A stretch of DNA of 64,000 nucleotides from Rheinheimera sp. (GTDB taxonomy: Bacteria; Pseudomonadota; Gammaproteobacteria; Enterobacterales; Alteromonadaceae): contig DPJG01000006.1 of the NCBI GenBank assembly GCA_003543135.1, positions 62,001 through 126,000 on the forward strand. Direction: 5' to 3'. The notes under the pieces are model-generated. The model was given only the letters and a program-made list of their open reading frames with translations. It made no database searches and was not told where the DNA came from. A program made the translations under genes and the position numbers. Below, in pieces: positions 9,306-18,881 of this stretch. Each line of letters opens with the position of its first letter. Positions within the stretch are counted from its first letter, which is position 1.

Positions 9306-9776
9306 ATGAACTTAAGCTCAATGTTATCGAAGGACTGCACAAAAAGTGCGGTCCTTTTTAATAGTAAAAAACGCATTCTGGAATATATTGCCGAGCTTGC
9401 TCACCAGCAATTACCGCAATTAGCAGAATCCACTATTTTTGAAGCCCTGATGGCCCGGGAAAAACTGGGCTCTACCGGCATTGGCGGTGGTATTGCCATT
9501 CCGCACGGTAAACTCAAAGACGTCACCAGCCCGGTGTTAGTTTTTGTGGTTAGTCAGGATGCCATTCAGTTTGACGCTATTGATAACCAGGCGGTGGACA
9601 TCTTCTGCGCCATCCTGATCCCGGAAAATCAATGCCAGACGCACCTGACCACCCTGGCCGGCATCGCAAGGCTACTCAGTCAGAAAGATTTAACCCGCAA
9701 AATCCGTCATACAGCTTCAGATCATGATCTGTACCAGTTGTTGCTGACCCACTCAGATCTGGCGGCCAGCAAATGA
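9306..9776 (+). CDS. ptsN: Nitrogen PTS EIIA protein PtsN
   Basis: 156-residue EIIA-Ntr, the terminal phosphoacceptor of the regulatory PTS-Ntr chain, which adjusts potassium transport and other targets. I choose ATG 9306 (MNLSSMLSKDCTKSAV); the frame extends upstream into hpf but this start matches the family length. The phosphorylatable His67 sits in GGGIAIPHGKL, preceded by REKLGSTGIG. The stop overlaps rapZ by 4 bases. Its partner npr lies two genes downstream; EI-Ntr (ptsP) is not here. Confidence 0.96.
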   Translation: MNLSSMLSKDCTKSAVLFNSKKRILEYIAELAHQQLPQLAESTIFEALMAREKLGSTGIGGGIAIPHGKLKDVTSPVLVFVVSQDAIQFDAIDNQAVDIFCAILIPENQCQTHLTTLAGIARLLSQKDLTRKIRHTASDHDLYQLLLTHSDLAASK

Positions 9777-10630
9777 AACTCCTTGTCGTCAGCGGTCGCT
9801 CAGGTTCCGGCAAATCAGTTGCCCTTCGTGTGATGGAAGACCTGGGTTACTACTGTGTCGACAATATTCCGGTGAATCTGCTGCCCACCCTGGCCAACGC
9901 TGTGATGGGCCAGTATGAGCGGGTGGCCGTCAGTATAGATGTGCGCAACCTGCCGCAGGAGCCGGAAGAGCTTACCGACATTCTGTCGTACCTGCCGCGT
10001 AAAGTGGAACTCACCATTTTGTATCTGGATGCATCCCACAGCAGCCTGATCAAAAGATTCAGCGAAACCCGCAGATTACATCCGCTGTCGCATCAAGCCA
10101 TGTCGCTGGATGAAGCGATTCAGCGTGAACAGCAGCTGCTGGACCCTATATCCAGCCGCGCCGATTTATACATTGATACCACAGACTTAAATGTGCATCA
10201 GCTGACCGAACAGCTGCGCGAACGTATCTTGGGCCAAAAAACCGGCCGGCTGGTGATCCTGTTTGAGTCTTTTGGTTTTAAATACGGCATTCCTAAAGAT
10301 GCTGACTATGTGTTTGATGCGCGTTTTTTGCCAAACCCACACTGGGAACCTGAACTAAAAATTCTGACCGGCCTTGATCAGCCGGTGAAAGATTATCTGG
10401 CAGCGCAGGACGTGGTGGGTCAGTATACCGAGCAAATTAATCAGTTTATCGGCACCTGGTTGCCTCATCTGGAACGCAATAACCGCAGTTATCTGACCAT
10501 CGCCATAGGCTGTACCGGCGGTCAGCATCGTTCTGTCTATATTGTTGAAGCGCTGGCGGCACGTTTTAAAGAATTGCGGGAAGATGTGCAAATTCGCCAC
10601 CGCGAACTGGTACGTCACCATGGCAAATAG
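9773..10630 (+). CDS. rapZ: RNase adapter protein RapZ
   Basis: 285-residue protein; in E. coli it senses glucosamine 6-phosphate and guides RNase E to the small RNA GlmZ. N-terminal P-loop kinase-like domain with Walker A SGRSGSGKS at residues 7-14 and VEDLGYYCVDNIPV-like sequence (here MEDLGYYCVDNIPV). The C-terminal half has the conserved IGCTGGQHRSVYIVEALAARF (about 243-263), the metabolite- and RNA-binding region. The gene overlaps ptsN by 4 bases and npr by 11. Confidence 0.96.
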   Translation: MKLLVVSGRSGSGKSVALRVMEDLGYYCVDNIPVNLLPTLANAVMGQYERVAVSIDVRNLPQEPEELTDILSYLPRKVELTILYLDASHSSLIKRFSETRRLHPLSHQAMSLDEAIQREQQLLDPISSRADLYIDTTDLNVHQLTEQLRERILGQKTGRLVILFESFGFKYGIPKDADYVFDARFLPNPHWEPELKILTGLDQPVKDYLAAQDVVGQYTEQINQFIGTWLPHLERNNRSYLTIAIGCTGGQHRSVYIVEALAARFKELREDVQIRHRELVRHHGK

Positions 10631-10895
10631 CTTTTCCAAAACCGTCACTATCGTCAATCAATTGGGTTTACACGCCCGTGCTGCCACCAAACTGGCGCAA
10701 CTATGCCAGAAATTTGATGCGAAGATTGAGCTGCAACAGGAAGGCAAAACCGCCGATGCCAGCAGTGTGCTGGCTCTGCTGATGCTGGCCAGCAGCAAAG
10801 GCAAGAACGTTGAGGTGCTGGCGCACGGTACTGAAGCAGAAGCGGCGTTAAAATCTGTGGTTGAACTGATTAACAATGGTTTTGATGAAAACTAA
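10620..10895 (+). CDS. npr: Nitrogen PTS phosphocarrier protein NPr
   Basis: 91-residue HPr-like carrier that passes phosphate from EI-Ntr to PtsN. ATG 10620 lies inside the end of rapZ; a longer frame to 10542 is entirely within rapZ. The phosphorylation site is His18 in NQLGLHARAATKLAQL, and the regulatory-helix region ASSVLALLMLASSKG is typical of HPr/NPr. It is the last gene of the plus-strand operon and converges on mnhG with only 13 bases between the stops; I see no intrinsic terminator there. Confidence 0.95.
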   Translation: MANSFSKTVTIVNQLGLHARAATKLAQLCQKFDAKIELQQEGKTADASSVLALLMLASSKGKNVEVLAHGTEAEAALKSVVELINNGFDEN

Positions 10896-10908
10896 GCAGC
10901 CCTCGCCT

Positions 10909-11265
10909 TTATTCCCCTTTGGCTAATTTGTCTCTTTGTTTCATCAGCTCTTGTTGTTGGGTGCCTGCTGTTGGCGCCAGCTTCTGATGTAAACCAGCCT
11001 TGATCAGCATATAAGCGGTGACAGGGGCAGAAATAAATAAAAACAACGCAATCAGCAACTGCTGCAGATTCAGTTGTTGTTCGATAAAATTAAAAAATAC
11101 CATAGACGCCAGCACCAGACTACCTAACCCCAGCGTAGTTGCCTTGGTTGGGCCATGTAGCCTGGTATAAAAGTCCGGCAGTTTAATCAGCGCAACAGAG
11201 CCAAGCAGCACAAACAGGGTGCCCGCTATCACCAATAACGCAATAATCCATTCCAGCCAGGTCAT
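10909..11265 (-). CDS. mnhG: Mrp Na+/H+ antiporter subunit G
   Basis: 118-residue membrane subunit (MrpG/PhaG/MnhG) of the multisubunit cation/proton antiporter. Three hydrophobic helices are visible, and the family signature DFYTRLHGPTKATTLG lies between the first and second. The C-terminus is charged and cytoplasmic. It is the last gene of the mnhABCDEFG operon and follows mnhF after 9 bases. Confidence 0.93.
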   Translation of the reverse strand: MTWLEWIIALLVIAGTLFVLLGSVALIKLPDFYTRLHGPTKATTLGLGSLVLASMVFFNFIEQQLNLQQLLIALFLFISAPVTAYMLIKAGLHQKLAPTAGTQQQELMKQRDKLAKGE

Positions 11266-11274
11266 GGTGTTCTC

Positions 11275-11544
11275 CTATTCAATAATGTCGCCACGTAACA
11301 TAAATTTGCACACTGCGACTGTGCTGACAAAACCCAGCATGGCAATCAACAGTGCAGCTTCAAAATGCAGACTACTGGCGGCATAAATGCCGTAACAGAG
11401 CAATAACGCGATGCTGTTGATATACATGGTATCAAGCGCCAACAAACGATCCGGCACACTAGGGCCACGCAGCAACGCCCACAAGTTCAGCAATAAGGCG
11501 ATGCCGATGCCAATCATCGCAATCAGCACTATCTGATTTAACAT
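11275..11544 (-). CDS. mnhF: Mrp Na+/H+ antiporter subunit F
   Basis: 89-residue membrane subunit with three helices; the loop RGPSVPDRLLALDTMYIN is the conserved MrpF element with an Asp in the second helix that is implicated in ion movement in this family. The start overlaps the end of mnhE by 7 bases. Small size and position fit MnhF. Confidence 0.93.
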   Translation of the reverse strand: MLNQIVLIAMIGIGIALLLNLWALLRGPSVPDRLLALDTMYINSIALLLCYGIYAASSLHFEAALLIAMLGFVSTVAVCKFMLRGDIIE

Positions 11545-12059
11545 TGGAATATCTCCTTCAGTGGCTGCTCATAACGTTGCTTGATACTGGCAATAAGCTC
11601 AGCTTCATTCTGTAAATCAAGCACATGTAAAAGCAGAAACTTAGGTTTGGCGCTGTTCTCATGCAGCTGATACGGTAAAATTTCCGCACTGACGGTGCCA
11701 GGCGTTAATGAAACTGTACCCGCCAGTATCGTTAGCGGCAAAGCTTCAGTAATCGCCAGCGGCACCAGTACAAAACCAGGACGCAGATTTTTATTTGGCC
11801 CCAATACCAGCTTAATTACCTGTAAGTTAGCAAGCACTATATCCAGCAACACCCGGCCGATATAACGCAGAGCCAGACCCCAACGCCGGATCGGCGGTTG
11901 AGGATCACGAAAAGGTGCTGTCAGCTGCGGGATCAACACGGCCAATACAGCAGCAACAATCAGATGGATAGGCGCCACACTGTTATTGAGGAGTAACCAG
12001 ACCACAAACAGCAATAAACTACGGGCAGGTGTTGGCAACAAGGTGTTGATAAAATTCAT
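11538..12059 (-). CDS. mnhE: Mrp Na+/H+ antiporter subunit E
   Basis: 173-residue MrpE. Two N-terminal hydrophobic segments (about 12-50) are followed by a cytoplasmic domain; the motif TILAGTVSLTPGTVSAEI near residue 115 is the family hallmark. In other Mrp systems MrpE helps complex assembly. It lies between mnhD (one base upstream) and mnhF (7-base overlap). Confidence 0.93.
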   Translation of the reverse strand: MNFINTLLPTPARSLLLFVVWLLLNNSVAPIHLIVAAVLAVLIPQLTAPFRDPQPPIRRWGLALRYIGRVLLDIVLANLQVIKLVLGPNKNLRPGFVLVPLAITEALPLTILAGTVSLTPGTVSAEILPYQLHENSAKPKFLLLHVLDLQNEAELIASIKQRYEQPLKEIFQC

Positions 12060-12060
12060 G

Positions 12061-13557
12061 TTATGGCCCTCCTACTGCACGCACATTCGGTAAAAACTGC
12101 AGCTGGGTTGCCGCCTCAACACAAAATTGCATCACAGGCTCGCCAAACAGCACCAGAAGCGGACTTGCCAGCAGCAACAGAAACACAGCCGCAAACTGTA
12201 CGGCATCAGCACGCTGCGCTGTCACCGCCTGTGCTTTTACCCGCCAGAACAAGGTGCTGCCGGCTCTGGTTAATGCGATCAACACCAGCAGGCTACAGAA
12301 CAGCAACACCGACCATAACGCAATACGACTGTGCAGATCAGTGGCGGCCTGCATTAACCAGATCTTTGCCACAAAACCAGACAAGGGCGGCATCCCCACC
12401 ACGGCCAGCGCTGCGATAACAAAAAGCACACCCAAAGGCCAGGCTTGTTGTAAAGGCCGGCCGGCCACTAACCTGTCCTGCACTGTACCGCGCTGGGCGG
12501 CAATTAAATCTGCCAGTAAAAATAACGCTGCTGCCACCAAGGTGGAATGCAGACTGTAATAAAGTACGGCGGCAACAGCACCGGTATGACCAAGCGCCAG
12601 CGTGGCGAGCAGACTGCCGGCTGATAACAGGACCAGATAAGCCACCAGCAATTTCAGATGTTGTGCTGCCACCACACCCACAGCGGCCAACAGCATAGTG
12701 GCAAGGCCGGCAATCCATAATAAATCCCGGCCAAAACCAGCCAGCTCTGCCGCATTGTCACCAAACAGGCTGCCAAATACCCGCATCACACAATAGACAC
12801 CAACTTTGGTCATTACGGCAAACATAGCCGCAACCGAGGCCGACGCATTGGCATAAGCGGCCGGCAACCAGAAATGCAATGGCAAGAGCGCCGCTTTTAA
12901 ACCAAATACCAGCAATAACAAACCTGCAGCCGCTTTGACAATTAACACCTGCTGCGGTGCCAGACTACTGATACGCAGTGCCATATCCTGCATATTCAGA
13001 CTGCCCAGCATGGCGTACAACAGCGCCAGTGCCAGTAAAAACAGCGCGGAGCCTAACAGGTTTAATAACACATAATGCAAGGCCGCTTTGGTGCGCCCTT
13101 TGCCGCCACCGTGCAGCAACAAGCCATAAGAGGAAATCAGCAGCACTTCAAAAAATACAAAAAGGTTAAATAAATCAGCCGTCAAAAAGGCGCCGTGAAT
13201 GCCCATCAGCAAAAACTGTAACAAAGGCTGGAAATAAGCACCACGTTCATCTTCACCAGCCAGACTGTACAGCCAGCAACAACAGGCCAACACTGTGCTT
13301 AACAACACAAAAATGGCCGATACTTTATCCTGCAGCAGCACAATGCCAAAAGGCGCCGGCCAGTTCCCCAGCAGGTAAAAGTTTTGTACACCGCCAGCGC
13401 TTTGCCAAAGGCCATAACAGGCGCTGAGTAACAGCAGCAACAAACCAAGCCCCCCCAGCGCCCGCCTTTTATTTACAGATGCCTGCAGCGGTGGTAACAA
13501 CAATAAAGCCCCGGTAATTAACGGAACTAAAATCGGAAAAATCACTGCATGTTGCAT
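12061..13557 (-). CDS. mnhD: Mrp Na+/H+ antiporter subunit D (proton-translocating, NuoN-like)
   Basis: 498-residue antiporter-like subunit related to complex I NuoL/M/N, with about 14 helices. The key acidic residue Glu137 (NLFVFFEVLLISSYG) and Lys221 (GLKAALLPLHFWLP) are both present, at the positions known to be essential in Mrp-D proteins. ATG at 13557 is used; the preceding codon is a TTG. The start overlaps the mnhC stop by one base. Confidence 0.95.
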   Translation of the reverse strand: MQHAVIFPILVPLITGALLLLPPLQASVNKRRALGGLGLLLLLLSACYGLWQSAGGVQNFYLLGNWPAPFGIVLLQDKVSAIFVLLSTVLACCCWLYSLAGEDERGAYFQPLLQFLLMGIHGAFLTADLFNLFVFFEVLLISSYGLLLHGGGKGRTKAALHYVLLNLLGSALFLLALALLYAMLGSLNMQDMALRISSLAPQQVLIVKAAAGLLLLVFGLKAALLPLHFWLPAAYANASASVAAMFAVMTKVGVYCVMRVFGSLFGDNAAELAGFGRDLLWIAGLATMLLAAVGVVAAQHLKLLVAYLVLLSAGSLLATLALGHTGAVAAVLYYSLHSTLVAAALFLLADLIAAQRGTVQDRLVAGRPLQQAWPLGVLFVIAALAVVGMPPLSGFVAKIWLMQAATDLHSRIALWSVLLFCSLLVLIALTRAGSTLFWRVKAQAVTAQRADAVQFAAVFLLLLASPLLVLFGEPVMQFCVEAATQLQFLPNVRAVGGP

Positions 13558-13907
13558 CAAAACCGCGACTCCTGCTGTTGCCGCGAACCACTGTGGCCAT
13601 CCACATGGTCATTGCCCAGTTCAGCCCGGGCACGAATGGCAAGGATCACTAAAAACGCCGTCATGGCAAAACCTATCACAATAGCGGTCAGCACCAGCGC
13701 CTGCGGTAAAGGGTCAGCATAGATGTCCGTTACGCCCAATACTGCGCCTTTACCTGCGGTTAAACCGCCACTGGCAAAAATAAACAAATTGACCGCATAA
13801 GACAGCATGGTTAACCCCAGCACCACAGCAAAGGTATGGGCACGCAATACCAACAACACACCGCAGCTGGTTAATACGCCTATTACAATTGCCATCACCA
13901 GTTCCAT
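13557..13907 (-). CDS. mnhC: Mrp Na+/H+ antiporter subunit C (NuoK-like)
   Basis: 116-residue subunit related to NuoK, with three helices. The segment GVTDIYADPLPQALVLTAIVIGFA is the MrpC signature; the third helix carries the conserved hydrophobic run. The C-terminal tail is hydrophilic (DHVDGHSGSRQQQE). The start overlaps the end of mnhA by one base and the stop overlaps mnhD by one. Confidence 0.95.
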   Translation of the reverse strand: MELVMAIVIGVLTSCGVLLVLRAHTFAVVLGLTMLSYAVNLFIFASGGLTAGKGAVLGVTDIYADPLPQALVLTAIVIGFAMTAFLVILAIRARAELGNDHVDGHSGSRQQQESRF

Positions 13908-16705
13908 TATGATTGCTCCTTATGTACAGGACGGTAACGGGTGGTGACTTTGCCTAAGTTCGCCAGGATCAATAAGGTTGACCCCACCACCGTCAGATAA
14001 ACACCCAGGTCAAACGCCATGGCACTGGCCAGCTCAACAGTGCCCACCAGCGGCAGGTCAAAATAATCAAACCAGGATGTTAAAAACGGCCGCTCAAACA
14101 GCCAGCTGGCGAGACCCGTTATAGTGGCGCATAAAATCCCTAAGGAAATCAGCGTGGAATATTCAACTTTTAACCTGGGTTTGACCCAGTCCACGCCCTG
14201 CGCCACATACTGCAGGATCATCGCAACAGCGGTGATCAGACCGGCGACAAAACCTCCGCCAGGCATATTGTGGCCACGGAAGAAGATATACACAGAAACC
14301 AATAACGCCAGCGGCAATAACGCCTGTGACACCACCGCCAGCAACAGTGGATGGCTGTCCAGCGCCCAGCGCCGGCCTTCGCCATCGGCACCTGACATAA
14401 AACGAGGAATGCCGGTCAGCATTTTAAAAATTCCCAGAGCGGCGATACCTAACACGGTGATTTCACCCAGGGTGTCAAAACCACGGAAATCAACAAGAAT
14501 GACATTAACCACATTTGTGCCACCACCGCCGGTTTTGGCATTTTGCAGGAAATAATCTGAAATAGTGTCGGTTTGCTGGGTCAGCATGGCAAAAGCCAGA
14601 CTGCCTATCACCACCCCAACCCCTGTTGCCAACGCCAAATCCCGCACCAGATGACCAGGTGAAGATTGTTTCACCGATTTATGCGGCAGGAAATACAACG
14701 CCAGCATCAGCAGCACAACAGTTACCACTTCCACCGATAACTGAGTCAGTGCCAAATCCGGTGCCGAAAACCGGACAAAAGCCAGGCTGACCATTAACCC
14801 CACCACCGAAATCATCACCAGCGACAATAAACGTTGCCGGATGGTGAGTACAGTGGCGATGGCAGCAATACATAAAATAGCGGCGCCGGCCAGCACCAGC
14901 ATATCCAGCGGCAAGGCCGGCCTGTTGCCTTGTAATGAAGCAAGCTCCAGCAAAGGCGCTCCGCACAACCACAACACCAACACCAACATCAGACCGGCAA
15001 ATCGCTGATAACGGCCATTGTCGATAGCCGCAGTCAAACTGCGGCAACGCTGCACAAAACGCTGCAACACATTTTCAAAACGGTAAATTGCCGGTTGTTC
15101 GGCAAAGCCGGCCTGGAATACAAATAAATGTTTGCGGTTGATATAAAGCACAATACCACCGGCCAGCGCCAGCACACTCATCAAAAGCGGTATATTCAGA
15201 CCATGCCACAACGCCAGACTGTATTCCGGCGCCGCACTGCCCAGCACTGCCACAGCCGCCTGCGATAGCAAATCACCGATAAACCATTGCGGAAACACCC
15301 CGACCAGCACACAGAGAGCCACCAGAATTTCCATTGGTACCCGCATATAACGCGGCGGTTCATGCGGCGTTTTGCTCAGGCCAATAGGTTCACCGTTAAA
15401 AAACACGTCGTGGATAAAACGGGCAGAATAAGCAACGGCAAAAATCGCCGCCACTGTCGCCAGCAGCGGAATAAGCCAGCTTAACGACCCTAACACTCCC
15501 TGATGCAGGGTTTGTGTAAAGAACATTTCTTTGGATAAAAAACCGTTTAACAGCGGCACACCGGCCATTGACGCCGAAGCCACCATCGCCAGGGTGGCAG
15601 TAACCGGCATATATTTCCATAAACCATTGATTTTTCGCATATCACGGGAGCCGGTTTCATGGTCAATAATACCTGCTGCCATAAATAATGATGCTTTAAA
15701 AATGGCATGGTTAATTACATGGAAGATGGCGGCTACTGCAGCCAAATCTGTATCTAACCCCAGTAATAAGGTAATCAGGCCTAGGTGAGAGATGGTTGAA
15801 TAAGCCAACAATCCCTTTAAATCATGCTGAAATAACGCGAAATAAGCGCCCACCAGCAAAGTGGTTAAACCGGCCAGAGTCACCGCTAAAAACCACAATT
15901 CGGTACCGGATAACAGCGGATATAAACGCGCCAGCAGGAAAATACCGGCTTTCACCATAGTTGCCGAATGCAGATAAGCACTGACCGGCGTTGGGGCGGC
16001 CATGGCGTTGGGTAACCAGAAATGAAAAGGAAACTGTGCCGACTTGGTAAAAGCGCCCAACAACACCAGCGCCAGTACCACAGGATAAGCTGCATGTTGC
16101 TGTAATTGTTCAGTTTGCGTCAGTACCACCGACAATTCATAACTGCCGGTAATTTGCCCAAGCAACACTATACCAGCCAGCAAGGCCAAACCACCGGCTG
16201 CTGTGACAGTTAATGCCATTCTGGCGCCTTTACGGGCATCTCCCTGCTGCGACCAGAAACTAATCAGTAAAAACGAGCTGATACTGGTCAGCTCCCAGAA
16301 AAACCACATTTGCAGCAGGTTGCCAGACAACACCACGCCCAGCATCGCAAACATAAACAACATTAGAAACGCATAAAACCTGGCCATTGAATCCTGTGCC
16401 GACAGGTAATAGCGTGCATAAAGAATAACCAGTAAACCGATGCAGAGAATGAGCAGACTAAATAAAAACGATAAACCATCCAGATGCAGGCTGAAATTCA
16501 ACCCAATCAGCGGTAACCACTGCACTTGATAGCGCAGCACTTCACCGGAAAAAATGGCCGCTGCTGAAGGTAATAACAGTAATAACGCCAGTGCAGGGAA
16601 AGCAGCCACAGCCAGCGCCAGATAACTTCGCTGCCACTGCCGTGCTGCCGTCACAAAGATACTGGCCAGCAGCGGTAACACCACTATCCATAATAAAGTG
16701 CTCAC
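13907..16705 (-). CDS. mnhA: Mrp Na+/H+ antiporter fused subunits A and B
   Basis: 932 residues. The first ~770 are MrpA (NuoL-like), with Glu138 in [12 protein letters not shown] and Lys221 in [15 protein letters not shown], plus a long run of helices and the MrpA-specific C-terminal extension. The last ~150 residues are MrpB ([21 protein letters not shown], then [16 protein letters not shown]). Separate A and B proteins sum to about this length, so this is an in-frame fusion as in group 2 (PhaAB-type) operons. It starts with GTG at 16705, after AGAGGAAA. First gene of the operon; the pump would drive Na+ out in exchange for protons. Confidence 0.95.
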   Translation of the reverse strand: MSTLLWIVVLPLLASIFVTAARQWQRSYLALAVAAFPALALLLLLPSAAAIFSGEVLRYQVQWLPLIGLNFSLHLDGLSFLFSLLILCIGLLVILYARYYLSAQDSMARFYAFLMLFMFAMLGVVLSGNLLQMWFFWELTSISSFLLISFWSQQGDARKGARMALTVTAAGGLALLAGIVLLGQITGSYELSVVLTQTEQLQQHAAYPVVLALVLLGAFTKSAQFPFHFWLPNAMAAPTPVSAYLHSATMVKAGIFLLARLYPLLSGTELWFLAVTLAGLTTLLVGAYFALFQHDLKGLLAYSTISHLGLITLLLGLDTDLAAVAAIFHVINHAIFKASLFMAAGIIDHETGSRDMRKINGLWKYMPVTATLAMVASASMAGVPLLNGFLSKEMFFTQTLHQGVLGSLSWLIPLLATVAAIFAVAYSARFIHDVFFNGEPIGLSKTPHEPPRYMRVPMEILVALCVLVGVFPQWFIGDLLSQAAVAVLGSAAPEYSLALWHGLNIPLLMSVLALAGGIVLYINRKHLFVFQAGFAEQPAIYRFENVLQRFVQRCRSLTAAIDNGRYQRFAGLMLVLVLWLCGAPLLELASLQGNRPALPLDMLVLAGAAILCIAAIATVLTIRQRLLSLVMISVVGLMVSLAFVRFSAPDLALTQLSVEVVTVVLLMLALYFLPHKSVKQSSPGHLVRDLALATGVGVVIGSLAFAMLTQQTDTISDYFLQNAKTGGGGTNVVNVILVDFRGFDTLGEITVLGIAALGIFKMLTGIPRFMSGADGEGRRWALDSHPLLLAVVSQALLPLALLVSVYIFFRGHNMPGGGFVAGLITAVAMILQYVAQGVDWVKPRLKVEYSTLISLGILCATITGLASWLFERPFLTSWFDYFDLPLVGTVELASAMAFDLGVYLTVVGSTLLILANLGKVTTRYRPVHKEQS

Positions 16706-16871
16706 CAGACTCAGTTTCCTCTTTTGTTAAGTGGGCCTATACCATTCATTACGTTGCTTCGGACTGAACCGGTCACAAGAAGATAACCTGCTGCACATCA
16801 ACAGATGCGGTGACAATGCTGCAGGGATCTGATGTCTGGCCTGCAATTTTTAAAGCAGAGATCGGATAAAT

Positions 16872-16896
16872 GGGGTTTTATCTGAGATAAAACCCC
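16872..16896. terminator. Perfect 11-bp hairpin between nhaB and mnhA
   Basis: GGGGTTTTATC-TGA-GATAAAACCCC. On the minus strand, downstream of nhaB, the arm ends in a T-rich tail, so it probably terminates nhaB before the mnh operon. The remaining bases between it and the mnhA start (16706-16871) probably hold the mnh promoter. Confidence 0.65.
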
Positions 16897-16910
16897 GCCC
16901 TTTTGTCGCA

Positions 16911-18491
16911 TCAGTGTCCGGACACTGCCGCTGCACCAGGTACATAATGGTGGATCCAGCCGGCGTCATAAAACCAGTGCGTCACCTCAGGCAACACAAA
17001 CACAGTGCAGATTAATCCAACAACAGTTAACACAATAGTGTAAGGAATTGCCATCCACACCATCTTGGCGTAAGAAAGACGAATCAGCGGTGCTAAAGCA
17101 CTGGTCAGCAGGAATAAAAACGCCGCCTGACCATTAGGGGTTGCCACGCTTGGCAGGTTGGTGCCGGTATTAATCGCAATCGCCAATAACTCAAACTGTT
17201 CGCGACTGATACTGCCCGCTTCCCAGGCCGCTTTTACTTCATTGATATACACAGTGCCAACAAAGACGTTGTCGCTGACCATGGATAAAGCGCCGTTTGC
17301 CAAAAACAACATTGCCAGCTGCAACTGACCGTCAAAGGTCAGCACCCAGGCAATCACCGGACTAAACAAATGCTGATCAATAATCACCGCCACTACGGCA
17401 AAAAATACCACCAGCAAAGCGGTAAAAGGCAGCGCTTCTTTAAAAGCATGGCCAATCGCATGCTCATCCGTCACACCACAGAAAGTGGTGGCCAGAATGA
17501 TCACCATCAGACCAATCAGGCCTACAGAAGCAATATGCAGACTCAGGCACAGGATCAATAACACCGCAATAATGCCCTGCACCCAGAGTTTTGCGATGTC
17601 GGATGAAGTGATTTTGGCAGTCTGGTATTTATCGTATGCAATAAGTACGTCCTGCACTGCGGTTGGCAGGCGCACACCAAAATCAAAAATGCGGAATTTC
17701 TCGACCACCACTGTGGTTAATAAACCGCAGATCAGAATAGGCACACTCACAGCACTCATCCGCAGCGCAAATTCAGCAAAATCCCAACCTACAGCAGCAG
17801 CAATAATCAGGTTTTGAGGTTCGCCCACCATAGTGGACACTCCACCCAATGCGGTACCCACCCCGGCGTGCATCAGTAAGTTTCGTAAAAAACCACGGAA
17901 TGCATCTAAATCAGCACGGGATAACTCGGCCACTTCAGTGTCCACACTGTGATCATGGGGGTCAATAAAACCTTTGCCGGAGGAAATTTTGTGATAAATC
18001 GCATAAAAACCGATACCAACGGCGATGACCACGGCCACCACAGTTAAAGCATCAAGGAAAGCTGACAAAAACGCCGCCATAAAAGTAAAAGCCAGCGAAA
18101 TACCTATTTTTGAACGCACGCGGATCAATAATTTAGTAAACACAAACAACAGCAAATCTTTGACAAAGTGAATGCCGGCCACCATAAACACCAGCAGCAA
18201 AATCACCTCAATATTCATAGTAACTTCGTGCATTACTTTATGGGTGCTGGTCATGCCCATCGCAATCGCCTGAATGGCCAGTAACCCCCCCGGCAACAGC
18301 GGATAACACTTCAGCGCCATCGCCAACGTAAAAATAAACTCAATCACCAGTAACCAACCAGCCAGATAAGGATGGTTGATAAAAACCAGCGGATTAATAA
18401 ACAGAAACATGATGATGGTCAGCTTGTACCAGTTTGGCGACTGACCGAGAAAGTTGTTAAAAATGGCGAGCGCGGTGCCGGATGCTTTCAT
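16911..18491 (-). CDS. nhaB: Na+/H+ antiporter NhaB
   Basis: 526-residue inner-membrane sodium/proton antiporter with about 12 helices. Family features: [19 protein letters not shown] near the start, [15 protein letters not shown] in the middle, [22 protein letters not shown] with the Gly-rich ion-site region, and [24 protein letters not shown] near the C-terminus. It has its own terminator (16872-16896) and lies beside the Mrp operon, giving two different Na+ exporters in a row, which fits a marine or brackish habitat. Confidence 0.96.
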   Translation of the reverse strand: MKASGTALAIFNNFLGQSPNWYKLTIIMFLFINPLVFINHPYLAGWLLVIEFIFTLAMALKCYPLLPGGLLAIQAIAMGMTSTHKVMHEVTMNIEVILLLVFMVAGIHFVKDLLLFVFTKLLIRVRSKIGISLAFTFMAAFLSAFLDALTVVAVVIAVGIGFYAIYHKISSGKGFIDPHDHSVDTEVAELSRADLDAFRGFLRNLLMHAGVGTALGGVSTMVGEPQNLIIAAAVGWDFAEFALRMSAVSVPILICGLLTTVVVEKFRIFDFGVRLPTAVQDVLIAYDKYQTAKITSSDIAKLWVQGIIAVLLILCLSLHIASVGLIGLMVIILATTFCGVTDEHAIGHAFKEALPFTALLVVFFAVVAVIIDQHLFSPVIAWVLTFDGQLQLAMLFLANGALSMVSDNVFVGTVYINEVKAAWEAGSISREQFELLAIAINTGTNLPSVATPNGQAAFLFLLTSALAPLIRLSYAKMVWMAIPYTIVLTVVGLICTVFVLPEVTHWFYDAGWIHHYVPGAAAVSGH

Positions 18492-18829
18492 AGCTTGTAC
18501 CCATAGTTTTTATTATGACGTTCAGCGGAGCAGAATTTGTCCTGTCCGTTCAAAGATAGCGTACCTTGGCAACACTGCGTTGGTCTGAGCGGGTATAAAT
18601 GGGCAAAATGCTCAAAAATGCTATCTATGTCAGATTCTTATACCGAGTTCACTCTAGAATGTCCATGACAGCCCGATGAACAAATAGCAGAAATCGGATA
18701 GACAACGGAAAATTTAACTAAAGCAGCAAAGCGGAAAATAACCGCTAAAACAGCGCTAACATTTGTCCCTGTTGCCGTAGCGCCACAACATGCCACCAAT
18801 GACCTGATAGCCGGACAAATTGCAGGAAA

Positions 18830-18858
18830 AAAAACGCCTGCATCGCGCAGGCGTTTTT
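18830..18858. terminator. Bidirectional intrinsic terminator downstream of the oligopeptidase gene
   Basis: Arms AAAAACGCCTGC and GCAGGCGTTTTT with a 5-base loop, A- and T-runs on both sides. It ends the minus-strand oligopeptidase gene. The rest of the 390-base gap to nhaB (18492-18829) presumably contains the nhaB promoter; I see no ORF or other repeat in it. Confidence 0.8.
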
Positions 18859-18881
18859 GCTGAACAATGCTGGCTTAGCGT

